Assembly (NCBI RefSeq): GCF_002929375.1
Contig: NZ_PJIP01000004.1
Location: 248,001 to 312,000 of the forward strand
DNA: 64,000 bases
DNA from: Arthrobacter sp. DWC3
GTDB lineage: Bacteria; Actinomycetota; Actinomycetes; Actinomycetales; Micrococcaceae
Direction: 5' to 3'
The position numbers and the translations under genes are program-made. The stretch's first letter is position 1; each line of letters begins with the position of its first letter. Positions 26,234-34,015 of this stretch are shown here, in pieces. The notes beneath the pieces were generated by a model. That model searched no databases. It saw nothing but the letters and a program-made list of their open reading frames with translations, and was not told the DNA's origin.

Positions 26234-27706
26234 ATGACCATCACCACCACCGAGAAGCAAGGTGCCCCCGTAGTCGCGATCAACGACATCGGCACCGCTG
26301 AGGACTTCCTCGCAGCGATCGACGCCACCATCAAGTACTTCAACGACGGAGATCTCGTCGAGGGTACGGTCGTCAAGGTCGACCGCGACGAGGTCCTGCT
26401 CGACATCGGTTACAAGACCGAGGGTGTCATTCCTTCCCGCGAGCTTTCCATCAAGCACGACGTCGATCCCGGAGACGTCGTCTCCGTGGGCGATCAGGTC
26501 GAGGCTCTGGTTCTCACCAAGGAAGACAAAGAAGGCCGACTGATCCTCTCCAAGAAGCGCGCTCAGTACGAGCGTGCCTGGGGCGACATCGAGAAGGTCA
26601 AGGAAGAGGACGGCGTCGTCACCGGCACCGTCATCGAGGTCGTCAAGGGTGGCCTCATCCTGGACATCGGCCTGCGCGGCTTCCTGCCCGCGTCCCTCGT
26701 CGAGATGCGTCGCGTCCGCGACCTGGCTCCGTACATCGGCCAGCAGATCGAAGCGAAGATCATCGAGCTCGACAAGAACCGCAACAACGTCGTGCTGTCG
26801 CGTCGTGCGTGGCTGGAGCAGACCCAGTCCGAGGTGCGTTCCACGTTCCTCAACAAGCTCGAGAAGGGCCAGGTCCGTCCGGGCGTCGTCTCCTCGATCG
26901 TCAACTTCGGTGCGTTCGTGGACCTCGGCGGCGTCGACGGTCTCGTGCACGTCTCCGAGCTCTCCTGGAAGCACATCGACCACCCCTCCGAGGTCGTCGA
27001 GGTCGGTCAGGAAGTCACCGTGGAGGTCCTCGAGGTCGATCTCGACCGCGAGCGCGTCTCCCTCTCGCTGAAGGCCACGCAGGAAGATCCCTGGCAGACC
27101 TTCGCCCGCACGCACGCCCTGGGCCAGGTCGTCCCCGGCAAGGTCACGAAGCTCGTCCCCTTCGGCGCGTTCGTCCGCGTCGAGGACGGCATCGAGGGCC
27201 TCGTGCACATCTCCGAGCTGGCCGTCCGCCACGTGGAGCTGGCCGAGCAGGTCGTCTCCGTGGGTGACGAGCTCTTCGTCAAGGTAATCGACATCGACCT
27301 CGAGCGCCGCCGCATCTCCCTCAGCCTCAAGCAGGCCAACGAGGGCGTCGACGCGGACAGCACCGAGTTCGACCCCGCGCTCTACGGCATGGCCGCCGAG
27401 TACGACGAAGAGGGCAACTACAAGTACCCCGAGGGCTTCGACCCCGAGTCGAACGAGTGGCTCGAGGGCTACGAGACCCAGCGCGCCGCCTGGGAGGCCC
27501 AGTACGCCGAGGCCCAGTCCCGCTGGGAGTCGCACAAGAAGCAGGTCGTGCAGCACGCGTCCGACGACGCCGCCGCCGCGAACGAGCCCGTCGAGTCGAA
27601 CTCGACGAGCTACTCGTCCGAGCCCGTCGCCACGGACTCCGGTTCGGGGACGCTCGCGTCCGACGAGGCACTCGCCGCACTGCGCGAGAAGCTGACCGGA
27701 GCGTAA
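26234..27706 (+). CDS. rpsA: 30S ribosomal protein S1
   Basis: RNA-binding protein that brings mRNA to the 30S subunit. 490 residues with four S1 (OB-fold) repeats at about 35-105, 120-190, 207-277 and 294-363. Each shows the pattern G-x-V-x-G-x-V or an equivalent, with GAFVDLGGVDGLVHVSELSW in repeat 3 and GAFVRVEDGIEGLVHISEL in repeat 4. Four repeats is the usual actinobacterial form, against six in E. coli. The acidic Ala/Ser/Glu-rich C-terminus is likely unstructured. The ATG at 26234 (MTITTTEKQG) is chosen over 26192 because it matches the family N-terminus. Confidence 0.97.
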   Translation: MTITTTEKQGAPVVAINDIGTAEDFLAAIDATIKYFNDGDLVEGTVVKVDRDEVLLDIGYKTEGVIPSRELSIKHDVDPGDVVSVGDQVEALVLTKEDKEGRLILSKKRAQYERAWGDIEKVKEEDGVVTGTVIEVVKGGLILDIGLRGFLPASLVEMRRVRDLAPYIGQQIEAKIIELDKNRNNVVLSRRAWLEQTQSEVRSTFLNKLEKGQVRPGVVSSIVNFGAFVDLGGVDGLVHVSELSWKHIDHPSEVVEVGQEVTVEVLEVDLDRERVSLSLKATQEDPWQTFARTHALGQVVPGKVTKLVPFGAFVRVEDGIEGLVHISELAVRHVELAEQVVSVGDELFVKVIDIDLERRRISLSLKQANEGVDADSTEFDPALYGMAAEYDEEGNYKYPEGFDPESNEWLEGYETQRAAWEAQYAEAQSRWESHKKQVVQHASDDAAAANEPVESNSTSYSSEPVATDSGSGTLASDEALAALREKLTGA

Positions 27707-27742
27707 GCACCGCGCGTCGGTACCATGCCGACGCACAGCACA

Positions 27743-27776
27743 GGGAGGGTCTCCGCCGGTCGGCGGGGGCCCTCCC
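27743..27776. terminator. Terminator after rpsA
   Basis: GGGAGGG (27743-27749) pairs with CCCTCCC (27770-27776), with an inner CCGCC/GGCGG stem and a short loop. It lies between rpsA and a convergent methyltransferase gene. Confidence 0.8.
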
Positions 27777-27868
27777 TGCGTTAAGTGCGACCAGCGGGTG
27801 TGCGGTCGTGGCGGGTCGGGTGCGTCCGCCCGCCATCAGTGCGCTACGGCACAGCGGCGCGTCGGTGC

Positions 27869-29011
27869 CTAGCGTCGCGTCGACACCGTGACCGTGAAGC
27901 GCGGGGAACGGTCGAGCTGGCGGGTAGGGCCGACGAGGCGCTCGAGAACGGGCCGGTAACGGAGGTGGCTGTTCCACACCGTCCAGAGTTCGCCGCCCGG
28001 GGCCAGCACGCGGGCGCAGGCGTCGAAGAGCCGGTGCGCGATGCCCGCGTGGACGGTGCTGCCGATGTGGAACGGCGGGTTGAGGACGATCACGCCGGCG
28101 GAGGCGTCCGGCACCGCCGAGAGGGCGTCGTCCCTGCTCACCCTCACGCGCTCCGCCACGCCGTTGGCCTCGGCCGTGGCGCGCGTGGAGGCCGTGGCCG
28201 ACGCCGACTGGTCCGTGGCGTGGACGGTCACGTGCGCGTCGGCGAGGGCGAGGAACGCCGTGATCGCGCCGTTCCCGCACCCGAGGTCGATGACCTCCGC
28301 CGGGCGGGACGGCCCGGCGAGCGGATCCATCAGGCCGCGCAGGTGCGGGAGCAGCAGCCGCGTACCCGGGTCGAGGGCCGCACCGCCGAAGGTCGCTCCG
28401 TAGGCGCGGAGTTCCAGCGGCGCGCGAAGGCCGACGTCGTACCGTGCGGTCCGCGGGAAGGGGGACCCGCCGTCGGAGCGCGGTCCCGAGGCGACGAGGA
28501 CCCGCGACTTCTGGCGGGCGAGCCCTGCGGTGACGTCCGTGAAGTGGCGGGCGAGCACTGCATTCATCGACAGCGACATGTGCTTGACCCGGCCCGCAGC
28601 GAGGACCTGCACGTCCGGGCGGGCGTGCAGCGCGACGGTCCCTGCGATCTCGTCCAGCTCGTCGAGGGAGCGGGGGAGCCGCAGGAGCACGGTGGAGACG
28701 CCGTCGAGCAGTCCTGCATCGAGCGGACAGGACCGGTACGTGCCCTGCAGTCCCTGCTCGGCGGCGTTCAGGGCCAGGGCCCGCTCGTGCACCACGCCGT
28801 CCTGGAAGGAACGGACCTCTGTTCCGGACAGCTCCGCAGCACCGAGCGTGAGGGCTCCGTAGGCATCGTTGATGGTCGTGATGCTGCCCGCGGCGCCGAG
28901 ACGGTCCGCGGCCGTGTCGAGGAGCAGCCGGTCGGCGGCGTCGACGGCCACCAGCTCCGGTGCCTCGACGTCGGGGCGGCGGCGCAGGAGGTCGGGACTG
29001 AACGGGCTCAC
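27869..29011 (-). CDS. RlmG/RsmC-like rRNA guanine-N2 methyltransferase
   Basis: SAM-dependent methyltransferase of 380 residues with two halves: a degenerate N-terminal copy and a C-terminal catalytic domain. SAM motif VIDLGCGNGAITAFLAL and catalytic NPPF in VIVLNPPFHIG, the hallmark of RsmC/RlmG guanine-N2 enzymes that modify 16S or 23S rRNA. Which guanine is modified cannot be read from sequence. The GTG at 29011 is chosen because TAGGAT lies 7 nt before it. The ATG at 29020 overlaps that hexamer, so it would fall upstream of the predicted transcription start. Confidence 0.88.
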   Translation of the reverse strand: MSPFSPDLLRRRPDVEAPELVAVDAADRLLLDTAADRLGAAGSITTINDAYGALTLGAAELSGTEVRSFQDGVVHERALALNAAEQGLQGTYRSCPLDAGLLDGVSTVLLRLPRSLDELDEIAGTVALHARPDVQVLAAGRVKHMSLSMNAVLARHFTDVTAGLARQKSRVLVASGPRSDGGSPFPRTARYDVGLRAPLELRAYGATFGGAALDPGTRLLLPHLRGLMDPLAGPSRPAEVIDLGCGNGAITAFLALADAHVTVHATDQSASATASTRATAEANGVAERVRVSRDDALSAVPDASAGVIVLNPPFHIGSTVHAGIAHRLFDACARVLAPGGELWTVWNSHLRYRPVLERLVGPTRQLDRSPRFTVTVSTRR

Positions 29012-29018
29012 CCTTTCC

Positions 29019-29024
29019 ATCCTA
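29019..29024 (-). promoter_or_regulatory. -10 element of the RlmG/RsmC-like gene
   Basis: TAGGAT on the minus strand, 7 nt before GTG 29011. It overlaps the alternative ATG at 29020, which argues for the downstream GTG start. Confidence 0.5.
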
Positions 29025-29042
29025 GGGGCCGCACCGCACCGG

Positions 29043-29711
29043 TCAGGAAGCGCCCGGACCGGGCTCCCTGCTGTCCGTGGTGTCCGGCATACCCGTCCGG
29101 CCCGTGCTGCCACTGGTGACGCCGTCCGCTCCCGTGCCGTCGGGGGCTGCACCGTCCAGGTCCTCGTTCGAGGCGTCCGCACTGCCCGTGCGGGGCCCGC
29201 GGTCCGCTTCGGTCAGGTCCGCGCCGGTGCTATCGGAACCGTTATCGTGCGGAGATCTCCCATGCGCGTGCGTTCCGTCCGGATCCGCGCCGCCCACGCC
29301 GTTCGCACTCCCGGTGGTCGTGCCGAGGAGCCAGTCCAGCGACCGACCGTCCGCGCTGCCGGGTTCCGGGCCCTGCGGTGTTCCGGCGCCACCGGTGTCC
29401 ACAGCGTCCGTGGCGTCGTCGGCATCCGTGGCGCCCGTGGCGCCGTCGTCGCCGGCGAGGTCGGTGCTGTACGGGGCACGGGGCGGCGGCGGCAGCCGGT
29501 CGATCAGTTCGTTCGCGGCATGCGCGAGGAGGTCGCGCTGCAGTGGAGGAAGGGTGAAGGACCCGTGGAGGTAGGCCTCCACCTCGTACTCGCCGGCGTC
29601 GCCGGCGAGGCCGAAGTAGTGCAGCCACAGTTCACCCGGGTCGATCTGCGCGGAACGGATGGCTCGGAGCAGGTGGATGCGCTGGTACTCGTGATCCGGA
29701 TGGTTCTCCAC
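29043..29711 (-). CDS. Hypothetical protein paired with a GAF-ANTAR regulator
   Basis: 222 residues, not recognised. The first 80 residues look like a folded helical domain (HEYQRIHLLRAIRSAQIDPGELWLHYFGLAG, then LPPLQRDLLAHAANELIDRLP). The rest, about 140 residues, is low-complexity Gly, Asp, Thr, Ala and Ser with an acidic bias and no hydrophobic segment. The GTG start lies 10 nt after the stop of the GAF-ANTAR gene, so the two are co-transcribed. A partner or target function for the N-terminal domain is inferred only from position. Confidence 0.6.
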   Translation of the reverse strand: MENHPDHEYQRIHLLRAIRSAQIDPGELWLHYFGLAGDAGEYEVEAYLHGSFTLPPLQRDLLAHAANELIDRLPPPPRAPYSTDLAGDDGATGATDADDATDAVDTGGAGTPQGPEPGSADGRSLDWLLGTTTGSANGVGGADPDGTHAHGRSPHDNGSDSTGADLTEADRGPRTGSADASNEDLDGAAPDGTGADGVTSGSTGRTGMPDTTDSREPGPGAS

Positions 29712-29721
29712 CTGCTGCGCC

Positions 29722-30435
29722 TTAGCGGGGGCTGCCGGGGATGCCGTCGATCACGGAGAGGGCGACGGTCCGCAGATCCGCCCTCGAGGCCGAGGCCTGC
29801 GAGAGCATCCGGCGCATCGCCGCATCGGCGTCGAGCATGTGCCGTTCCATGAGGATCCCGCGCGCCGTGGAGACGAGGTCGCGTGTCCCGAGGGCGTCGC
29901 GCAGCGCCTTGCTCGCCGCCGCGGTGGTGTTGTCCGGCTGGACGTTGCCGAGCAGCGTCGCGGCCGGGGAGGCGAGGAGCTCGAGCTGCTTCCGGTCCTG
30001 GGGGGAGAAGGCCGACGGGAGCGGGGAGTAGACCTTGAGCGCGCCGATGCACCTGCCGCCGTGGACCAGCGGGGTGCTGAGGGTCGAGCGCAGCGGGAGG
30101 TGGCGGACGGCGTCGCGCCAGAGGGGCCAGCGATCGTCAGCGCGGACGTCGTCGATCTGCACGGTGGCCTCCGCGGCCCACGCCGTGAGGCACGGGCCCT
30201 GCCCCAGCTCGTACTGCAGCGCGTCGGCTTCGGCCACGACGTCGTCGGTGGACCCGGTACTGCGCCTGCGTCCGCGGTCGTCCATGAGGGAGACACCCGC
30301 TCCGAGCGATCCCGGGACCGACTTCTTGACGGCCTCGGCGAGATCCTCGACCGCGCGCGCCGCCGTCGACTCCGTCAGCAGCAGGCCCTTGAGCCTCGCG
30401 ACGACGAACGTCAGTTCCTCCATCGGTGATGTCAC
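29722..30435 (-). CDS. GAF-ANTAR transcription antitermination regulator
   Basis: 237 residues. GAF sensor domain (about 25-160): GAGVSLMDDRGRRR, LQYELGQGPCLTAWA, IGALKVYSPLPSAFSPQDRKQLELLA. ANTAR RNA-binding domain (about 170-230): ALGTRDLVSTARGILMERHMLDADAAMRRMLSQAS. ANTAR proteins bind paired hexaloop RNA hairpins and prevent termination. The GAF ligand is unknown. A possible -10 (TATCCT) is on the minus strand at 30483-30488. The start could be GTG 30435 or ATG 30423. Confidence 0.88.
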   Translation of the reverse strand: MTSPMEELTFVVARLKGLLLTESTAARAVEDLAEAVKKSVPGSLGAGVSLMDDRGRRRSTGSTDDVVAEADALQYELGQGPCLTAWAAEATVQIDDVRADDRWPLWRDAVRHLPLRSTLSTPLVHGGRCIGALKVYSPLPSAFSPQDRKQLELLASPAATLLGNVQPDNTTAAASKALRDALGTRDLVSTARGILMERHMLDADAAMRRMLSQASASRADLRTVALSVIDGIPGSPR

Positions 30436-30629
30436 GGTTCCAGCCTCGGCAGCAGAGCAAGTTCGGTCGGACCCAAGGTATCAGGATACAGACGGCGTAC
30501 TGCGTGCGGCGGGCGGGTCACCCCGGTTCCGGAGCAGGTCCGGTGCACATTGCGGGTGCACCTGCGGCCGTCCGCGACCACCCTCCGGTACGGTGCGCGA
30601 CCTCCTTGCCCCGCGGTGATCGGCGTGCC

Positions 30630-30635
30630 TAGGGT
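30630..30635 (+). promoter_or_regulatory. -10 element before a small unknown gene
   Basis: TAGGGT, about 41 nt before the ATG at 30677, which has its own AGGAG ribosome-binding site. Confidence 0.4.
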
Positions 30636-30676
30636 TGAATTGCCGAGCACGCTTCCCCATGAGCCCAGGAGTCGAC

Positions 30677-31012
30677 ATGACCGGATCAGGCCACGACGCA
30701 TTGCCGCTGCCCGACTACGACCACATCCCGCTCGGAACGCTGCCGACGCGCATCACGGGCCTCGACGAGGGCGGCCTGCAGGCGCTCCTCGACTACGAGG
30801 AGGCGCACGGCGACCGCCTGCCCGTGAAGCTCGTCCTGCAGCACAGGCTCGAGGCCGTACAGGGTGGCGCCGAGCTGTCCGAGGGGGCCGCCACCTCGAT
30901 GCCGGAGGTTGGCAGCACCGCCGGCGGATCGCCCGTGACACCGGCGACGTCGGGCCCGCCCATCAACCCGCCGTCGCACGGAGACCCGACCAACCCCGCG
31001 ATGCCGCGCTGA
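30677..31012 (+). CDS. Small conserved-looking hypothetical protein
   Basis: 111 residues from the ATG at 30677, preceded by aggag at 6 nt. The first 60 residues look conserved: LPLPDYDHIPLGTLPTRITGL, then LQALLDYEEAHGDRLPVKLVLQHRLEAV. A DYD-LP-L--RI----L--LL-YE--H--R-PV pattern of this kind occurs in small actinobacterial proteins of unknown function. The tail is a Pro/Gly/Ser-rich extension. No signal peptide or membrane segment. It faces RecQ convergently; a 14-bp tandem repeat lies between them. Confidence 0.65.
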   Translation: MTGSGHDALPLPDYDHIPLGTLPTRITGLDEGGLQALLDYEEAHGDRLPVKLVLQHRLEAVQGGAELSEGAATSMPEVGSTAGGSPVTPATSGPPINPPSHGDPTNPAMPR

Positions 31013-31067
31013 CTCCCGCGCTGACCCCCGCGCGGGCCCCGGTCCGTGCTGTTCGACCGGTCGGATC

Positions 31068-31109
31068 GGATCGGGCCGGTCGGATCGGGCCGGTCGGATC
31101 GGGCCGGTC
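31068..31109. repeat. Tandem repeat, three exact 14-bp units
   Basis: GGATCGGGCCGGTC repeated three times without a mismatch, flanked by partial copies (ggtcggatc before, gatcgggtcg after). It lies in the 145-bp gap between two convergent genes. The units are close to self-complementary, so the transcript could fold. Confidence 0.9.
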
Positions 31110-31157
31110 GATCGGGTCGACAGTTCGACCTGAGCGCCCGAGACCGTGCCGCCCGCG

Positions 31158-32825
31158 TCAGCCCCCGGACGGCACGGCTGCGAGCAGTTCCTTCTCCTCG
31201 ACCAGTTCGGTGGAGAGCGTCTTGTAGCCCACGGTGTCGAACAGCACCGTGATGATGCCGTCCTCGTAGCCCATGACCGTCCCGCGTCCCCACTCGGGGT
31301 GCTCCACCATGGTGTCCACGTCGAACGGCACGTCCGCGTCCGGTGTGGCGCCCGCACCCTGCTCCGCGAAGGTCCCGGCGGATTCCTGCCGGGCGCAGGT
31401 GTCGCAGTTGCCGCAGGCCTCCGGCAGTTCCTCGCCGAAGTAGGAGAGCAGGAACTGCCGTCGGCAGCCGCGCGTCTCCGCATAGCGGCGGGCCATCTCC
31501 ACGCGCGACCGGTCGATGCGTTCGCGGTTCTCCGCCTGCTCGACCGCCGCCGCCACGGCGTCCGCGGTGGACATCTTCCGCGCCCGGTACCCCTTGACGC
31601 CGTCGCCGAGGGCGCCCGCAGCTTCGAGCAGGTTGAGGAGTCCTGCCAGCTTCCGGGGCGGGAGGCCCGAGAGTTCCTTCAGCTTCTTGGTCTTGACGGG
31701 CTTGCCCTGGGTCGAGAGCAGCGCGAACAGCTCCCTCAGCTGCGTGCGCTTGACGGATCTCGCGGCGAAGAACCGGCGCAGCGACAGATCCTCCGGGCGG
31801 TAGTGCAGGATGGCCTTCGCCGGGAGCCCGTCGCGTCCTCCCCGGCCGATCTCCTGGTAGTAGCTGTCCAGCGAGTCGGAGATGTCCGCGTGGACCACGA
31901 AGCGGACGTCCGCCTTGTCGATGCCCATCCCGAAGGCGGTGGTCGCGACGACGACGTCGATCGAGCCGTCCAGGAAGCCCTCGTGCACCGCCTGGCGCTC
32001 CTTCTTGAGCCTGCCGGCATGGTAGACGTCGGCGCGGCACCCGCGCTCCTGGAGTTCCGAGGCCAGCGCGTTGGCCGCCTTCTTCGTCGCGACGTACACC
32101 AGGCCGGGCCCCTCGAGGTCGAGGACCTGGTCGCGCACGGCGCGCTCCTTCTCGGCGCCCTCCACGTGCTGCACGACGTCGAGGGACAGGTTGGGGCGGT
32201 CGAAGCCCTCGACGATGATCGTCGGATCCGCGAGATGGAGCCGTTCCACGATCTCGGTCTGCACGGGATGGGACGCCGTCGCGGTGAGGGCCACCACCGG
32301 CACCCGGAGTTCCCGGAGGAGATGTCCGAGCTGCAGGTAGTCGGGCCGGAAATCGTGCCCCCAGGACGCCACGCAGTGCGCCTCGTCGACGACCACGAGT
32401 GAGACGTCGAGCGCCTTCAGGCGCGCGGCGACGTCGTTGCGCGCGATCTGCTCGGGCGCGAGGAAGAGGAACTTCGCCCGCGTGGCCTCGTCGTGCTCCT
32501 CGGCGGCCTGCCACGCCGCGTCGAGCTCGCCCTTGCTCATCCCGGAGTTGATCACGTACGCGCGGGTGGCGCCGGTGTTCTCGTTGATCGAGTCCGCCTG
32601 GTCGTGCTGCAGGGCGATCAGCGGCGAGACGACGACCGCGACGCCGGGCAGCGCCATGGCAGGCACCTGGTAGATGGCGGACTTGCCGGACCCGGTCGGC
32701 ATGACGCAGAGGATGCTCCGGCCCTCCAGCACGGCCTTCATGGCGCGCTCCTGGCCGGGGCGCAGGTCGTCCCAGCCGAACGTGGTGGCGGCGGTGGATT
32801 GCAGGTCGTGCAGGGTGATGGTCAC
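31158..32825 (-). CDS. recQ: ATP-dependent DNA helicase RecQ
   Basis: 3'-5' helicase of recombination and repair. 555 residues. Walker A MPTGSGKS, DEAH in VVDEAHCVASWGHDFRPDY, motif VI QEIGRGGRDG, and the RecQ-Ct zinc cluster with CGNCDTC near residue 460. The C-terminal HRDC domain of the longer RecQ forms is absent. A short conserved tail (FDVDTMVEHPEWGRGTVMGYEDGIITVLFDTVGYKTLST) replaces it. The GTG start at 32825 has AAGGAG 5 nt upstream. Confidence 0.95.
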   Translation of the reverse strand: MTITLHDLQSTAATTFGWDDLRPGQERAMKAVLEGRSILCVMPTGSGKSAIYQVPAMALPGVAVVVSPLIALQHDQADSINENTGATRAYVINSGMSKGELDAAWQAAEEHDEATRAKFLFLAPEQIARNDVAARLKALDVSLVVVDEAHCVASWGHDFRPDYLQLGHLLRELRVPVVALTATASHPVQTEIVERLHLADPTIIVEGFDRPNLSLDVVQHVEGAEKERAVRDQVLDLEGPGLVYVATKKAANALASELQERGCRADVYHAGRLKKERQAVHEGFLDGSIDVVVATTAFGMGIDKADVRFVVHADISDSLDSYYQEIGRGGRDGLPAKAILHYRPEDLSLRRFFAARSVKRTQLRELFALLSTQGKPVKTKKLKELSGLPPRKLAGLLNLLEAAGALGDGVKGYRARKMSTADAVAAAVEQAENRERIDRSRVEMARRYAETRGCRRQFLLSYFGEELPEACGNCDTCARQESAGTFAEQGAGATPDADVPFDVDTMVEHPEWGRGTVMGYEDGIITVLFDTVGYKTLSTELVEEKELLAAVPSGG

Positions 32826-32909
32826 GGTGCTCCTTGCGAACGATAAGTCCCCTTAGCGTATTCAGGCGCACCGACACTTGTTCGCGGTCGCAACCGATTC
32901 CGGATGGGG

Positions 32910-32941
32910 TTGACAGCCGATTCCGGAGCCCGGGCTAGGGT
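32910..32941 (+). promoter_or_regulatory. Promoter of coaE
   Basis: A perfect TTGACA (32910-32915) and TAGGGT (32936-32941), with a spacer of 20 nt, longer than the usual 17. The -10 lies 6 nt before the ATG at 32948, so the message should be leaderless. Confidence 0.55.
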
Positions 32942-32947
32942 TGGTGC

Positions 32948-33934
32948 ATGCTGCGCGTGGGACTGACAGGAGGCATCGCCGCGGGGAAGTCCGCGGTGGC
33001 CCGGCACCTCGCCGAGCGGGGCGCCGTCGTGGTCGACGCGGACCTGCTGGCCCGGGAGGCCGTCGCGCCCGGTTCCCCCGGCCTCGGCGAGGTCGCGGCC
33101 GCGTTCGGCCCGGACATCCTGAGGGCCGACGGCGCGCTGGACCGCCCCGCGCTGGGTGCCCTGGTCTTCGCCGACACCTCAGCACGGGAACGCCTCAACG
33201 CGATCGTGCACCCGCGCGTGCGGGCCCTGGCCGCGGCCCTCATCGACGGCGCGCCGGAGGACGCCGTCGTGGTCGAGGACATCCCGCTGCTCGTCGAGAC
33301 CGGGCAGGCGGCGCGCTTCCACCTCGTCGTCGTCGTCGATGCTCCGGACGACCTGCGCGTCGACCGGATGGTCGGACAGCGGGGCATGGACCCTGCGGAC
33401 GCCCGACGGCGCATCGCGGCCCAGGCCTCACGCGCCGACCGGCTGCGGGAGGCCGACGCGGTCCTCGCCAACGACCGGACCCTCGACGACCTCCTGGCCG
33501 CGACCGACGCGCTCTGGGACGCCCGGATGGTCCCCTTCCGGGACAACCTCGCGGCCGGCAGGCCCGCCGCTGAGATGATCGGCCCGGCCGCGGCAGGGCT
33601 CGCGGGGGCCACCGGACTCGCACGTCGCGTCCGGGCCAGGCTCGCCGCGGTGCTGCCACCCGGCGCCTCGGTGGAGACCGGGGGAGACGACGGCGGGCCG
33701 GACGGGCGCGACGCCGGGGCAGGGGACGAGCGGGTGCTGGTGAGCGTGACGGTCGCGCCGGACGCCGACCCCGCGGCGGTTTCCACGGCCGTGCGCACCG
33801 CGGGCTTCCCTCGCGACGCTCCCGCCGGACGCCGTCAGGACCCGTCCATGGCGGGGCCGCGGGCCGTGCACCGCGCGGCCGATCCGGGCATCGACGTCAC
33901 GGTGACCGTGGTCCCGCACCCGCCGTCCTCCTGA
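32948..33934 (+). CDS. coaE: Dephospho-CoA kinase with degenerate GrpB-like tail
   Basis: Last step of coenzyme A synthesis, phosphorylating the 3' hydroxyl of dephospho-CoA. The kinase domain is residues 1 to about 205: P-loop GGIAAGKS at 8-15, VVDADLLAREAV, and the lid region RMVGQRGMDPADARRRIAAQ. A further 120 residues follow. In many actinobacteria CoaE is fused to a UPF0157/GrpB domain of about 170 residues. Here the tail keeps only traces that resemble it (VLVSVTVAPDADPAAVSTAVRTAGFPR and ADPGIDVTVTV) and stops early. Kinase function should be intact. The tail looks like a shortened remnant. Confidence 0.93.
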   Translation: MLRVGLTGGIAAGKSAVARHLAERGAVVVDADLLAREAVAPGSPGLGEVAAAFGPDILRADGALDRPALGALVFADTSARERLNAIVHPRVRALAAALIDGAPEDAVVVEDIPLLVETGQAARFHLVVVVDAPDDLRVDRMVGQRGMDPADARRRIAAQASRADRLREADAVLANDRTLDDLLAATDALWDARMVPFRDNLAAGRPAAEMIGPAAAGLAGATGLARRVRARLAAVLPPGASVETGGDDGGPDGRDAGAGDERVLVSVTVAPDADPAAVSTAVRTAGFPRDAPAGRRQDPSMAGPRAVHRAADPGIDVTVTVVPHPPSS

Positions 33935-34003
33935 CGCGCCGATGCAGGGTCGGATGCTGTTCAGCCGCCAGCAGATCCGGGTGGAACTGTCACCGGCAGC
34001 GAC

Positions 34004-34009
34004 TACCGT
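34004..34009 (+). promoter_or_regulatory. -10 element of uvrB, leaderless
   Basis: TACCGT 6 nt before the ATG at 34016. No LexA-like box was found near it. Confidence 0.5.
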
Positions 34010-34015
34010 TGAGGC

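Noticed and set aside
31068-31109. CRISPR array
   Set aside because: The units are 14 bp, directly adjacent with no spacers, and there are no cas genes. It is a simple tandem repeat.
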